From NCBI RefSeq assembly GCF_020184175.1, contig NC_065533.1:48708351-48772350 (forward strand): a stretch of 64,000 nucleotides of DNA. The letters are read 5' to 3'. Position numbers and translations under genes: made by a program. This stretch comes from Aphis gossypii. Taxonomy: Eukaryota > Arthropoda > Insecta > Hemiptera > Aphididae. Below, piece after piece: positions 40,034-52,202 of this stretch; position 1 is the first letter of the stretch, and every line of letters begins with the position of its first letter. Under the pieces are notes generated by a model that ran no database searches, was not told where the DNA came from, and was given only the letters and a program-made list of their open reading frames with translations.

Positions 40034-40570
40034 CAGGGGTGGGTAACCTGAGGCCCGTGGGCCGCATCCTACCAGCAAGCCTTTTTTATCTGGCCCGTCG
40101 TACATTTCCAAATTACATCAAACAATTTTGAAGTCTATCGTCTACACTTTACACTCTAAATTCTATAATCCATATATGTATAGTCCATCTTATCGATTTG
40201 ATACAATAATTATTATCTGGTATTGAACATCGTTAGATGTCTAATATCATAATGTATACACATGCCACATGCGTATTGTATTCGTATGGCTTTTAAGCTG
40301 TCTGTACATTCGTGTCGTGCTGTCGTTGAATTTATTATTTTCTTACTTTTGTTGTGCTTACAATAATGTCCACAAAAAAAGCGTAAAATGTATGATGAAA
40401 ATAGAACTTTTAACACCTCACGGGAGAATGACTATTTGTTTATTATTAACAATATAATAAATGTATATTTTAAATGACCTTTTTTTATTTTGCTTTCTAC
40501 GCTCAGGCCTTCTACATTTAAATTTTCTAAACGTTGGCCCTCTATAGTAACTTTGAGTTACTCATCCCTG
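40034..40570 (+). mobile_element. hAT element, deletion derivative (537 bp)
   Basis: The left end CAGGGGTGGGTAACCT and right end (reverse complement CAGGGATGAGTAACTC) are matching hAT-type TIRs. They are flanked by 8-bp target duplications atatataa (40026-40033) and ctatataa (40571-40578), with one mismatch. The left interior 'gaggcccgtgggccgcat' is typical of hAT elements. From 40366 there is a transposase start relic (next entry). The element begins only 21 bases after segmental copy 1 ends, and is absent after copy 2. Confidence 0.8.
40366..40474 (+). pseudogene. hAT transposase N-terminus relic, frameshifted
   Basis: An ATG at 40366 opens MSTKK-like sequence. After a run of seven A's the continuing frame shifts by one and reads KRKMYDENRTF...SRENDYLF, which matches the start of hAT transposases of the GTF2IRD2/ZBED-like type (basic KKRK followed by ..ENR.F...W.N.Y.F). 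It stops within about 35 codons. The rest of the transposase is deleted, so the element could move only with help in trans. Confidence 0.55.
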
Positions 40571-40579
40571 CTATATAAT

Positions 40580-42675
40580 ATGTTTAGTGTCTATTTAAAG
40601 CAGTTAAAAATTAAAAGTATTGATAATGGTATAACGTTTCGTGGTAAAAATGCACTAGAATGTTGCCTAGTAAAACCGTTAAACCTTATATAATATAGAC
40701 GCGTACAATAATATTACAATATAATTTGATTATAGATAAATTATTGGAAATGTTTTTAATCGAATATTGTTTGTACGAGAAACACTCATCAGTTAAAAAT
40801 ATATATAATATCATTAATTATTGTACGTTTTAATATTGTCTCTCTCAACAATTACACGGACTCAGCTAGAGAGTGTATAATTTGTATAGATAAAGCCAAT
40901 AATAATATAATACGAGTGTATTACGACTGTGATATTATTATTATGATATATTATATATTATTGACGATAAATAATAAATAATAAATTGTAAATATATATA
41001 AATTGTATTCGTCGAACAATATTTTGCACATCAGGGACTCAGAAGGAACCACGGCACTTTACGCGTCTTTTGATATTATAATATTATACATGTTATAGTG
41101 CCGTAGAAGTGTAAGCTGCCGTTGTATTATATACACAGAATATTGCACGTCATAAAATATTTTATCATTATTATTATGATTATTGTTGATGTTGCGGCAA
41201 AAGCGAGCGGCGGCTTAACAAATATTCACTCCGTCGGTTTCCTTCTGAGTTCCTAGTACCGAATATTACCGTTTTGAGGAACAGCTTTGCGTGGGCGATC
41301 GATTCCTTTACTTTTATTCGAGTGCATTGGCTATCAGTTATTCTTGAACGATTTCGATTGAAAACGTACATAACATTATTATCTACACAATATTTTGATT
41401 CAATAAAAGTCAAACGGTTTTGTTTTATTTAGCGATTTAAATTTGTTTTTGTTTTTTTTTTTTTTTTTTTAACAATAATATTGAAAAATAACTAACCAAT
41501 TTTGTATTTTTATTTAAAAAATGATTGATTGTTGAAATGGTTTATGATTAATTATTATATGAACGTACCAATAATAATAGTTAATAATAATTGATGATAT
41601 TATCTATTATACCTATTGCTATAATAGTAGGTACATAATTTATTGATATTATTAAATATAATACCTGACTATCAGAACGACAAAATAGATCATTATAATA
41701 CTAAGTAGATAAAAAAAAAAAATGTGTAAGATTAAGATGACTTGCGTAAATATATAATATAATTATATGTTAAAAAATACCCATAAGTTCTTTGTAAAAA
41801 GCGTTACATTAACTATTCTACACAACTTATGGAAGACAATATATTTTGCTCTATTAGCATTTTTATTGTTAGGATAAAGTAGTTAAATACAAAAAAGGCT
41901 TTTTTCTGTATAATAGTGCGTTAACGGAATAGCGTTATTTCAATTTTGAGAAAGGGGGCAAAAGTTTTGATCAACGCATATAATTTAGTCAAAAAACATA
42001 ATCACTATACGATCGCGAGGTAATTTCCGCTTACATTTTTATCTCATTTTCTTCTTGTTCAACTTAGTATGACATGTGTGAGATAAACTTTACTTATTTT
42101 GTAAAAAAAAAAAAAAAATAAGCGGGAGCTAAATAATTAAAGTACCTATCTCAATAAGCGTTATCTTAAATTTGTCTACAGTGGTTGATCAATTAATCGA
42201 ACTATAGTCTATAGCTGGCATGCACTTAACACAACTGCTAAAACGTAAATAATAATAAAAAAAAAAAAACGTTGAGTACTATTAGAAGTCTCAAGGAATC
42301 GTAAGCGTCTGTTACACAGCACACATCATAACAACAACGTCTTAATATTATTATAAATTATCACAAAATAAACCTGATATTATATAATATACATAATATA
42401 TTATGATCATAATTTTAATTCACATAATATTACGAGTATTGTACACGCTATTATTTTATATTCTTTATGAATAAAATGATGACCACGTCTAATAAGTCGA
42501 ATATTTATTATATTATTATATAATACATAGGTATTGATCAATCATTTCTATACAGACGTCGTGATGATGTCTGTAAGACCCGTATGTTTACGCTCTAAAA
42601 ATTAAAAGACTGAGAAACGCATTTATAACGTCGGTTGAAAAACATGAAAGAAATGTCTGTATAGCACAGTTTATA
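40580..42675. other. Gene-poor stretch with one GC-richer patch
   Basis: Mostly AT-rich. At 41180-41413 the minus strand has a 77-codon frame starting at a true ATG, with a basic C-terminal part (RRSEYLLSRRSLLP). No homolog is recognised and no splice partners were found. It could be chance or a lone exon. Otherwise nothing is seen. Confidence 0.4.
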
Positions 42676-42679
42676 GGCA

Positions 42680-44270
42680 AATGTGTATACTGCTGTACAC
42701 TAAGTGTCGAGTAGGTCAATATTATGGGTGTGTTAGATTTTAATTCAATGATATATCATTGTACACTAAAGATGATTCTGAGCAGAAACGGTCTGTATCA
42801 CTAGGAACATATATTTTTTAATCTATGTAATGATGAATGTATTGATTCTATAACGATGTGTGTTTTTATTTTTATTTGTTTTTTTTTTTTGTGTCTGTGT
42901 ACACCGTACAGCATAACTAGTCGAAATAATGCTTCAGTTTCAAACTTCGGGGGTGGTTTCCGATGGCAAAGTGAATAATATCCTTGGTGCATTATAGAGA
43001 TCGAAAGTAAACATTTTCCAACAGTTTTTAAAAAAATGGATAAAAACAAATATAAGGTGACGGAAAAACGGGAATTTTACTCAAAACCAGTTTTCGACCA
43101 AATCGATTTTTTTATATGGCTATAACTCAAAAACTAATCACTGTAAATACTTGAAATTTATCATATCAAATGCTTATATTAGTGTTATCTATACACAGGT
43201 AAATTTTCAAAAGATTTTGACTTTTTTTGAGTTATGTATAGACAACTAAAATTTTCGATTTTTCTGAGAATATTTTTTAAAGTGCCGATAAAAAAATTTG
43301 ATGACCAAAAATACTTGAAAATTTAATACTTGGTTCCTTATGAGTTGTTCTTATTTTAGTTAAAAAAAAAAAAATTAAAAACCGTTAATCACAATTTTAT
43401 TTTATAAGCGTTTATAGTTCAAATTGTTATGAAATATGTCAAAAATACGAGAATTTGCAAGTAATTTTGTAGTTGAAAAGTCATAAAAATTTTTATGTTT
43501 ATATCTAAGGTTAAGTTCAACACTAAGTTTTCCATAAGTTTTCCTTCGAGTAGCTATAGAGAAAACTCTAAGCGTCATTATAGGAAAAATGTTATGAGCG
43601 TTTGAATTTAAAATTTTTACGGAATAGCGAAACGATAATGATTTATCTTCAAGATTGGCATTTTATTTACACGATTTAATTTTCAAAATATTTCACTTAT
43701 TTTAATGCTATTTATAGGAATTTAAAATAATCAGTTTTTTAATTTTTTTTTTTTTTATTAATATCGATATATTTTTTTAGCCCTGTCAAAATATATAAAA
43801 ATTTAATACAAAGTTTTTCATAAGTTATTTTTATAGTGATTAAAAAGTTATAAGAATACAGTGGCAACATTTTTTTATTAGCATTTGAAGTTCAAATATA
43901 TCACAAAAATTCATCAAAATCATCATGAATATTTGCAAATTATTTTGTAGGTATAATTCATAAAAAATGTTGTATTAGTAGCTAAGAGTTAAAAATTTAA
44001 TATAAGATTTTCCATAAGTTGAGCTTACAATAATTATAAAAGAACTTACATTTTGGTGTATTTAGGACATTAAAACATAAATCATCTTTTTCACCAACCA
44101 CTGGTAATTATATCCTAGGCTGAAAAATCATCTTCGTTCAGAATCGTTCTTCGTATACAATGATACCTATCATAATCATTGGCTTCAGATTTAACACTCC
44201 TATAATATATAGTAGTGATCCACACGGCACCTAATGTACAGAAGAGCGGTACCCACTATCCGCTTTTTTT
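42680..44270 (+). mobile_element. Near full-length aphid repeat with TIRs (~1.6 kb)
   Basis: The left end 'ctgctgtacactaagtgtcg', '...gtgttagatttt', 'caatgat..atcattgta', 'gatgattctgag' is mirrored by the right end. In complement the right end reads 'gtaccgctcttctgtacat', 'taggtgccgtgtggatca', 'gtgttaaatc', 'aatgat..tatcattgtatac', 'gattctgaacgaag'. This gives imperfect TIRs of about 100 bp or more. The interior repeats low-complexity blocks several times ('tttatagttcaaat', 'gagaatttgcaagtaatttt'), showing that internal tandem growth is a habit of the family. There is no coding frame beyond chance. The superfamily is not determined. Confidence 0.65.
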
Positions 44271-44274
44271 TTTA

Positions 44275-46535
44275 ATTACTGCTTAAGTAATTTATTTTTT
44301 ACTATTAGTATAACGGAATGTTGATTTAATTTTAGATTCTCACCATAACAAATATATAGGTAATAGGTATCATTGTTATTGTATAATATGTCAATATTAT
44401 TGTTTCACATTATGAAACATACTATAGTACCTATATTATAGTGATTTACAAAGGTAAATTGTTTGTTTGTTTTTTTTTTTTTTTTTATCTTTTTGACGAA
44501 ATAGTTTTGTTAATTGTTTAAAGTATTCATTGTTACTGCAATGCGTATTCCAATCAATAAGAAAATGAATATCTACCCTATGTTTAAATCATATTTTTAC
44601 AAGTATATTTGTAGTAGACTTTTAATCAATTAATATATTTTTTATCTGATGGCGTTTTATGTAATAATGATCAAAAAATAAAATAATGTTCTTTTATTCA
44701 ATAAGCTAGTTGACACTTGACAGTTAATTTACACTAAAGTGATTGATTAAATAACAACGACGACAACTACTATTGTGTCATAGGTAAAATAAGTAATAAT
44801 ATAATATGCATTTTTTGAATAAAATATTTAGAAAAATAAAAATAAAATCACAATGCGCTTAATCCAAGTGATTATTAAAAAAAAAATAATTTTACTTATT
44901 TTTTTAACTAGGTCAAGTTAATTCGTATATTGAAACCTTAACATAATACCTATTACCTACTGTATTATATTGTTTGTATAATATTATAACTTAGTACTTA
45001 TAATCATTTACTCATGACTAAACGTTCATCACTTAAGTACCTAATTCAACGAATCAAGTCAATTTTTTTTTCAATAACTAGTCCACTTATGCTAGTACCT
45101 ACGTACTTTATAAGACGTATTGTTATCAGTTAAATTTGACAAAATTACTTATAAAGTACTGCACATCTGTGTTTAATATTAATGGGGTCCATCGTAAATG
45201 TTAACCATGGTCGTAAACGCGCAAAAGTTCTTCCGACGTTATGAACTCATTAAATAAAATATACGCTAAAAGACACGTAACATCGAAAATGTACACTTCT
45301 ATTGTACTTTCAACAAAAATCGTACCTAACACGTGGCCTATATAGTATTAGTAGGTACGAGTACCTACCGTTTTCGATATTGTTACGTAATCTCGGGATT
45401 GTTGATTCATAAATTAAATCTCTATATATATAATATTATTATGTTTTAAAAACATGTTTTCGTATTTTGTTAGGTCGCGATGTATATTTCGGGGTCGTAG
45501 ATCAATACAGTTAAAATATTAAACGGTTAGAGTTAAAATGAACTTTATCTCTGTTATGACGGAGGTTTTTTTTTTCACATGCGTTTCATTTCAAACATCC
45601 CGTTTGACTTGTGTTTGTGTATAAAAAATTATCACATTTCCAATAACGCATAGTAAATAACGAAATGTACGTGAAAAAAAAATACATTTTGTATAACATA
45701 TACATACACCAGGATAAGATAAAACTTAATCACATGAGCACTGACAACGCTGCGCATCATATGCCTTAGATAATAATAATATTATAATATATTATAAGTA
45801 ATATTATAATAGTGTGTTGTGATTATAAGGTTTGATTTTTGTTATGTCAACGGCAATAGAAAAAAAACACTATCGTTCTGGTATAAAATATTACGATTTT
45901 TCAATAAGAGTTGTTGACGTGTTGTACAGACAAAAATTATAAACGGCGTTTGACTGTATATAATATATATGTATCGGTTTCAGGATTATCAACGATATTG
46001 ACAAATATTTAACACTTCCTACTTATACTGCAAGCAATGCGAACTGTGTCATAGGCGGATATACACATAATTGTCAAGATTAATTGAAAATTACAATATT
46101 TTAATAAAAAAAAAAAATTTATGTTAGCATAGTACTAAGCGTCTTGGTAAATGTTTGTACAAATCAAAATTAAAATCTATAAAACTGTGATTATATATTT
46201 TTAGATTTTTCGGTTAAAGTATAAACTTTTGAGAAACCTTGTATTAAATTTTCAATCCTTAGCTTTACAAATTAAACATTTTAACTACACAATTATTTGA
46301 AAATGATTTTAGTGTAAGTAACAGACATTTTAACAAAATTCTAATATCAATTGATCGTAAAAAATGAATAGGTATAATGCATAATATATGTACCTATCAT
46401 TAAATACCTATAGTTATAATAACAACTTATAAGAAACTTTACATTTTTAAGCTGTTTGACTCGGTAAATAATTGAAAATAATTGAAAAACAAACTATAAA
46501 AAACAAATTAAAATTCTAAAACTTTATATAGTATA
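44275..46535. other. Gene-free stretch
   Basis: AT-rich with a mildly CpG-containing patch near 45.18-45.49 kb. I found no open frame, splice pair or bounded repeat that I would defend. Confidence 0.5.
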
Positions 46536-46538
46536 AAT

Positions 46539-46736
46539 CAGGGGCGGCCAAACAGTCGATCGCGATCAATTTCAAAGTCGATTATGTTAGAATTAATTCT
46601 TAGGGCCACGCGCACTATATATGTTTGTTAATAATTATAGTTATTCAATAATAAAAAGAAATTTCTATGGAAGTCGATCCTCAAAGGTGAAGTATATTTT
46701 AGTAGATTGTGAATAAAAAAAGTTTGGCCACCCCTG
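46539..46736. mobile_element. hAT MITE (198 bp) with 8-bp target duplication
   Basis: The left TIR is CAGGGGCGGCCAAAC and the right TIR, reverse-complemented, is CAGGGGTGGCCAAAC: 14 of 15 identical. The flanking octamers are gtataaat (46531-46538) and gtataaag (46737-46744), matching at 7 of 8. The size, TIR sequence and 8-bp duplication are diagnostic of a non-autonomous hAT element. It has no coding content. Confidence 0.9.
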
Positions 46737-46799
46737 GTATAAAGTAATAAGTAGTAATAGAAATAACCGATTTTGATTTTTTAGAACTAGGTACTTCCT

Positions 46800-46890
46800 G
46801 CTGTAAGTGTAAGTCATATGTGTCGCGAAAGTTTTCAGGAGAAAATTTGGGTCATGGTTCTAAAAAAATTGAGAATCACTGCTCTAATTC
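46800..46890 (+). mobile_element. hAT end fragment
   Basis: The phrases 'gtgtcgcgaaagttttcagg', 'tttgggtcatggtt' and 'attgagaatcactgctcta' match the subterminal and terminal sequence common in hAT/Charlie-type non-autonomous elements. The opposite end was not found nearby, so it is called a fragment. Confidence 0.45.
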
Positions 46891-46894
46891 CTAA

Positions 46895-48015
46895 TACATA
46901 TAGTATCATGACCCTTAATAATTGTATAACCAACCATTTAATCGCCATGGCGTCAAACGAATAAAAAAGTACCTATTCCAAAACTACGTAGGTATAATTA
47001 CGAATTGTGGCTCACCGGAAAAATCCCGGTTCCCTAACCTAACCTCTATCCCCTATGTATAACACATGAATGACACATGTTGGTCACCACCAATATAAAA
47101 TAGTATACGTCTTATACAAAAATATTAGTCTTTATAGCAACCGCTGAAGATCATATTGTGCACCACGCTTGTGTACTAAAAACGTATGTTTGATAAATAA
47201 AAATAATAATAAATGATAATGCACAGCATCAACGATAGGTAATAGTAATAATTTAGATATACCTTATAGATAGGTATATAGATATACATAATAATATTTA
47301 TAAAATTAAATTATGACGTGTAGGAACAGATAATTTATACATAATATTTTGATGGACATTTAAGGTGCCAACGGTTATCTAGTTGTTATTGAGTTGTATA
47401 AAAAAAAAACAAAATCAATTTAACATAACACTAGTTATACATAAAAATTAACGGTTTTCGTTATTTTTAATATTTCCCCAATCACCTTAACTGTATTCAA
47501 TTTTCTACCAGAAACTATCAATACAGTTGAACTTTGTAAGTTAATTAAGTTAAAAAAAAGTTAATACCTAAAGCATTTTGAAAATGCATTGAAGTTTTGA
47601 ACATCTACATTTGCTTTTTTTAATAACTATTAACAACCATATTAATATTTTAACATATAATGTGTAAGCTAATCAATTATAAATATCATATATCTGTATA
47701 ATCATAAACTGTTTAGAACTAATGGCCTTTGTTGTCATTGTTTCTTTTTTGATCAATAAAAAAAAAAAAAAATTATTTATAATTAATTTACAAATATAAA
47801 CTTCTCAATTAAGTATGTTATAAACTTTTAAATATAATAATATTATAATTTGAAATACTTACCGAAAAATATTATTAAGTAGGTTTTAATTTAGATATAT
47901 AAAGCAACTTTTACTTATCATAAGATCTTTGCTGCAAACAAAAATTTATCTGTACCAATGTGGTCTCGTTTCAAGTAGAACTTACCGTTATAATAGGGTA
48001 TAAAAACAATTATAT
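46895..48015. other. Gene-free AT-rich stretch
   Basis: No supportable gene. One GC-richer phrase near 47010-47060 ('ctcaccggaaaaatcccggttccctaacc') has no clear identity. Confidence 0.5.
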
Positions 48016-48018
48016 TGT

Positions 48019-48296
48019 TTATTTTTCACATGGATAAAAAGTTACAAGAAAATTAATTTCCATAAACTTGTTATTCCTTTCAAGTATATCTTTCAACGCG
48101 ACCGTCGTCTGTACTCTATCGGTCTGCAATAATTTTAATATTATAATAATTATTAATTTTTTTATATCGCTCATAGTTAAAAAGAAAATAAACGTTAAAA
48201 CAAAATAAACGTTGACCATAAAATACAGATTTCGGAATATGGAACGCCATCTAGTGCGCGAAAACATCATAATGGTCCAGCATAACGACACTTACC
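48019..48296 (-). CDS. Candidate two-exon fragment, unrecognised
   Basis: On the minus strand, 'aaattattgcag' ends at 48124 and is followed by a 34-codon open exon (48123-48019) reading TDRVQTTVALKDILERNNKF and ending at TAA. A matching donor, ATTTG|GTAAG, lies at 48296/48295, giving a 172-bp intron, and the frame stays open across the join for about 13 codons upstream. No ATG is found in that upstream piece before a TGA, so a start is missing. The composition of the downstream exon looks more coding-like than its surroundings. The family is unknown; it could be a relic or part of an untranslated transcript. Confidence 0.22.
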
Positions 48297-48400
48297 AAAT
48301 TCACGGCGCCGTGTAGGTAACCGCCGCGATCAGGTCATGTGATTGTTTTCATCTCGTTGTCGTCGACGGCGCATTATTACGAATTATTGACGAACAGTGA
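48225..48400. repeat. Diverged repeat A2 with CTCF-like site
   Basis: This is the partner of 28060-28250, in the same orientation. At 48245-48257 the reverse strand reads GCACTAGATGGCG, matching the CTCF core CCASYAGRKGGC at 11 of 12 positions. The shared block 'aattcacggcgc' follows at the same relative place. The paired sites lie in otherwise diverged sequence, which suggests the motif has been kept or that both copies come from one repeat family. Confidence 0.4.
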
Positions 48401-48559
48401 ATAAGAAAGAGATCGTCGATTATCCATAGTAAAAAAAATACCATAATGAATGGTAGGAGATACTTGCAATAGATAGTAGCAGTAGGTATTCGAGTCCTAA
48501 CAACTATACTGTATGAATAATTATTATTATTCTTCAATAAATATCAAAATTTTATAATA

Positions 48560-49497
48560 TTTTCAAAAATATTATAATAAGTAATAAGGAAATAGTGGTT
48601 TGTAAACATTATGTAAAAATTCTAAATGTAATCTGTCTTTGAATAACAACAAAATATCGAAATTCGATTGTGGAGAAATAGTTATTTTATGAGTCATTGT
48701 CAAATATATTGTAGACATTTTAAATAACTGTGTAAAAGTATTTGTGATTTTCTTGTAAACATCTTATATGGATTATACACAGGAAACGTTTATTGCTCAA
48801 TTTTAAAATCATAAATAAAGAACAAATGTCTTATCATACAAATTTTCCAATTTCGACGAATTCGACAAAATAATAACATTAGATGCTTATTATAAGAAAA
48901 TATTGGGACTACGTCGTATATTTTGTAAAAAAAAACAATTCGATTGAAACGTTTTATTAAATGTTCAAGGTTTTAGACCTATTGAATTTTTTCCCGACAT
49001 TAATAAAAAATAAAAAATCTTGCCATATTACCTATATAGAAAATGTTTGGTGACAATTTCAAGTATCTAAGATTATTTGTGTTTGAATTTAATGATTATG
49101 ATAATTTTAATTATGTAACCCTATATAGGTTGTAGGACACTTTGTACGGTCACCCACAAAAAATGAAAATCGCGGACAGTTTGTACTATTTCAGAAAATA
49201 ATAAAATATACATGGCGGACAGTTTGTACTATTTCAGATAAAAAAAATGATGAGACATAAAAATATGTTAGACATAATTTATTATTACAAAACACAAGTA
49301 GTTAACATATACAAATAATAATAATAGTTATGGTAATAAATTCGTCAATTCGTGTTAGGTATTTTTAAAACATTCAGTGTCAATTATAAGTCATACATCA
49401 TAATAAATAATATATTGTATTTATTTAAAAATTAAAAGTATGCAGGCAAATTATTTCAAGTAATTGTATATTTGTTATAATTTTATTTTCGTACTGT
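48560..49497. other. Gene-free stretch with a short 43-bp tandem
   Basis: AT-rich. A 24-base phrase beginning 'gcggacagtttgtactattt' occurs at 49172 and again at 49215, a two-unit tandem of 43 bp. A weaker relative, 'aggacactttgtacggtcacc', lies just before it. No gene was seen. Confidence 0.5.
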
Positions 49498-49558
49498 ACA
49501 CAGGCTTCGTGATTTCTGTTTTGTGTATTTCGGTTTTTTTTCTTATGTTTTTGTTTAA

Positions 49559-49723
49559 ATGACTAGCACATTCGTCCAAGTGTTAAGATCGCAAAACACT
49601 CCAGAAACTTATGGAAAAACTGATCAAACCAATTTATTGAATGAACTATTCCATCCTTCGTTAAAATTATTTGTCATATGTGAATTGTTAATTGTTTGGT
49701 GTCTGACATTCCAAAATAAATAA
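49559..49723 (+). CDS. Candidate 54-codon frame, open only in copy 2
   Basis: ATG to TAA, beginning MTSTFVQVLRSQNTPETYG and ending in a hydrophobic stretch (LFVICELLIVWCLTF) and QNK. The stop codon overlaps AATAAATAAT, suited to polyadenylation. The T-rich run ending 'gactag' overlapping the ATG may instead be a splice acceptor, making this a terminal exon. Copy 1 has a TAA at codon 20. No family is recognised, and a frame this short could be chance. Confidence 0.22.
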   Translation: MTSTFVQVLRSQNTPETYGKTDQTNLLNELFHPSLKLFVICELLIVWCLTFQNK

Positions 49724-49848
49724 TATTGGTTTTATATTAAAATTCCCGTATTTTTTTTAAAAATTTAATTTAACTTAAAGATAATATAATTTTATTGCCT
49801 GATTTTAAGCTCACCAAACCGGGACATCATATTAAAACCCCCTTTTTA

Positions 49849-50576
49849 GATTCTGAACGAAGTGATGAATGTATTGATTTTACAATCATGTGTGTGTGTG
49901 TTTTTTTTTTTGTGTCTGTATACAGCATAATTTGTCGAAATAATGCTTCGGGGTTGGTTTTCGATGGCAGAGTTAATATCCTTGGTACATTATAGAGGTC
50001 AGAAGTAAACAGTTTTCAAAAAAATCAAGAAACGCATAAAGAAGTGACGAAAAAACGAGAATTTTTACGTAAAACCAGTTTTTGAAGAAAACAATTTTTT
50101 TATATGGTTGTAACTCTAAAACTTGTCACTGTGAATATTTTAATTTTTTACCAATTGTTTATATTAGTGTTATCTAAATACAGGTAAATTTTCAAAATAT
50201 TTTAACTTTTTTTGAGATATTTATAGACAACTGAAATTTTCGATTTTTCTTAGAATTTTTTTTTGAAATGTTGATAAAAAATTATGGATGACCAAAAAAA
50301 CATGACAATTTAATACTAAGTTCCTTAAGAGTTATTCTTATTGTAATTAAAAAAATTAAAAATAGTTAGTCACAAATTTTTTTTATGAGCGTTTATAGTT
50401 CAAATTTTTACAATATATGTCAAAAACGCGAGAATTTGCAAGTAATTTTGACAATTTTGTTGTTAAAAAATCATAACATTATTTGTGTTTATATCTAAGG
50501 TTAAAAGTTCACTAAGTCTTGCATAAGTTTTTTTTCAAAAAATTTATTTCAATTTTGTATTTTAGTAAGCTTTTAA
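49849..50576 (+). mobile_element. Aphid-repeat segment upstream of SUMO-like gene, copy 2
   Basis: Near-identical to 32866-33590, with the same 'gattctgaacgaagtgatgaa' start and the same truncation just before the SUMO-like exon. The breakpoints therefore predate the segmental duplication. The 66-codon frame at 49795-49995 falls inside it and is not called as a gene. Confidence 0.7.
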
Positions 50577-50629
50577 GCTCCAATCGATATTAATAAATGT
50601 ATTTTATATTATAGAGATTTCCAGAGAAA

Positions 50630-51571
50630 ATGAAATTAAGACTACTTGATGTGACCAATGACATAGCTTGTTCTGTTTTCATGACGCCATGGACGGAGTT
50701 CATTGAATTGATGGACGCTTTTAGTAGGAGAACTGTAAGTATAAACTATTTAAAAGTAGCTTTTTACAATTTTAACCATTTCAGTTCTAGTGTTTGCAGT
50801 TCATACTATACATATAAAAAATCAAATAATTTAATTTAATAATTATGTATGAATGAGGTTTATTTAATCAATAGTTCGCATATATTGACTATTACATAGT
50901 ACAAATTTACTAGTTCAATGTCATTAAACAATCATGCGCTTGTGGTGTTTAGTCTGATTACATTTAAGATACTAAACTCATAGATTTGTGACTACTACTA
51001 ATTATTGTTAGTCATGTCGATTAAACTAAATAAATTCATTCACAAGTGAGTGAAATTGACAATAAGAAGGATGGTCATAAACTTTAAAAAAATTTGATAG
51101 TAAAGAATAACAAGTATGTTTTGTCAACATAATAGGGGCTTAATATTTTATTAGTAAAAAATTAATGTATTAAATAGCAGTTCACATAATTTTAGTTTAT
51201 TTATATCAAATTAATTTTTAGTACTTTCACAGTACTTGATATTAGAACTGAAAATCAATACTTACAGGCATTTTATTGTCATATTGATAATAGACAGGAA
51301 TAATAACCATAAGACTTTTCTAGGGTTTTGCTATAATGTATGGTTTTATGAGTAGAAATTTAACAAAGTATATCTTGATGTTTATAAACAATTAATTACT
51401 TAATTAAGTATATTTAATTTATTGAAAATTGTAATATTTCAGGGTGTTAACAAAGATATGCTGCACTTCACGTTCAACGATTTACCAATTACGCCGGAAT
51501 CTACCCCAGAAACAATGAATATGAGAAATGGTGATATTATTTGTTGGAAAATATTATACGACGATGAATAA
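50630..51571 (+). CDS. SUMO-like (ubiquitin-fold) small protein, copy 2
   Basis: Exon 1 is 50630-50734, exon 2 is 51443-51571, with a 708-bp phase-0 intron and splice sites as in copy 1. The product is 77 residues. It differs from copy 1 at two positions, both in exon 2: LYFTF becomes LHFTF (TAC to CAC), and KILYNDE becomes KILYDDE (AAC to GAC). Exon 1 is identical, and no synonymous difference was seen. As in copy 1 there is no diglycine C-terminus. Both frames and all splice sites are intact after the duplication, which is compatible with function but also with recency. AATAAA overlaps the stop. Confidence 0.6.
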
Positions 51572-52202
51572 AATTACTTTTGATTTATATCATTTTAATT
51601 TTTTAATTAAAAAAACCATATAAAATGTATATTTTTAACCTAACTTTTTCCCCATAATTAATGTATAGTATTTACATTTAATAAAATTAAACTATACTTT
51701 ATAAATTAAAGTGTATTTTTTTGAACATAATAGTTGAACACCTCGTTGAATACTATATATATATATTAATTACTGTCAGGTACTTGGAAAATGAATAAAC
51801 CTTGTATTGATATTTCAAGCTTAAAAATCCGTAACTAAATTATATAAGATATAAATAAAATAATTTTCTTGGTAGATAAATCATTTTTTTCAGCTTGACT
51901 TTTTATTTTATAACTAGAATATTTCTTATTGTCAAATTAACAATAAAGTTTTTGTTTGAATATAATATATTAAATCAATCTCAAAACAATATTTTCTTAT
52001 ACCAAAAAAATGACTGATTTATGTATAAATGTTATTTATAATTTTCATTAAAATGAATAACTATATTTTATTAAGTATTAGTCAATCATGTTAAGCAAAA
52101 CAAAGAAATGATAATTTTTATATCGGCATTTACATCAATATAAGAAATTTAGTGTCAAAAGAAATAACAATAAAAAAAAAGTCGGCAAGTGGTACCCACC
52201 AG

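Noticed and set aside
48019..48291. Reading the 90-codon minus frame as one uninterrupted gene
   Set aside because: Its first half is hydrophobic low-complexity sequence and lies in what looks like an intron; only the last 34 codons look coding-like.
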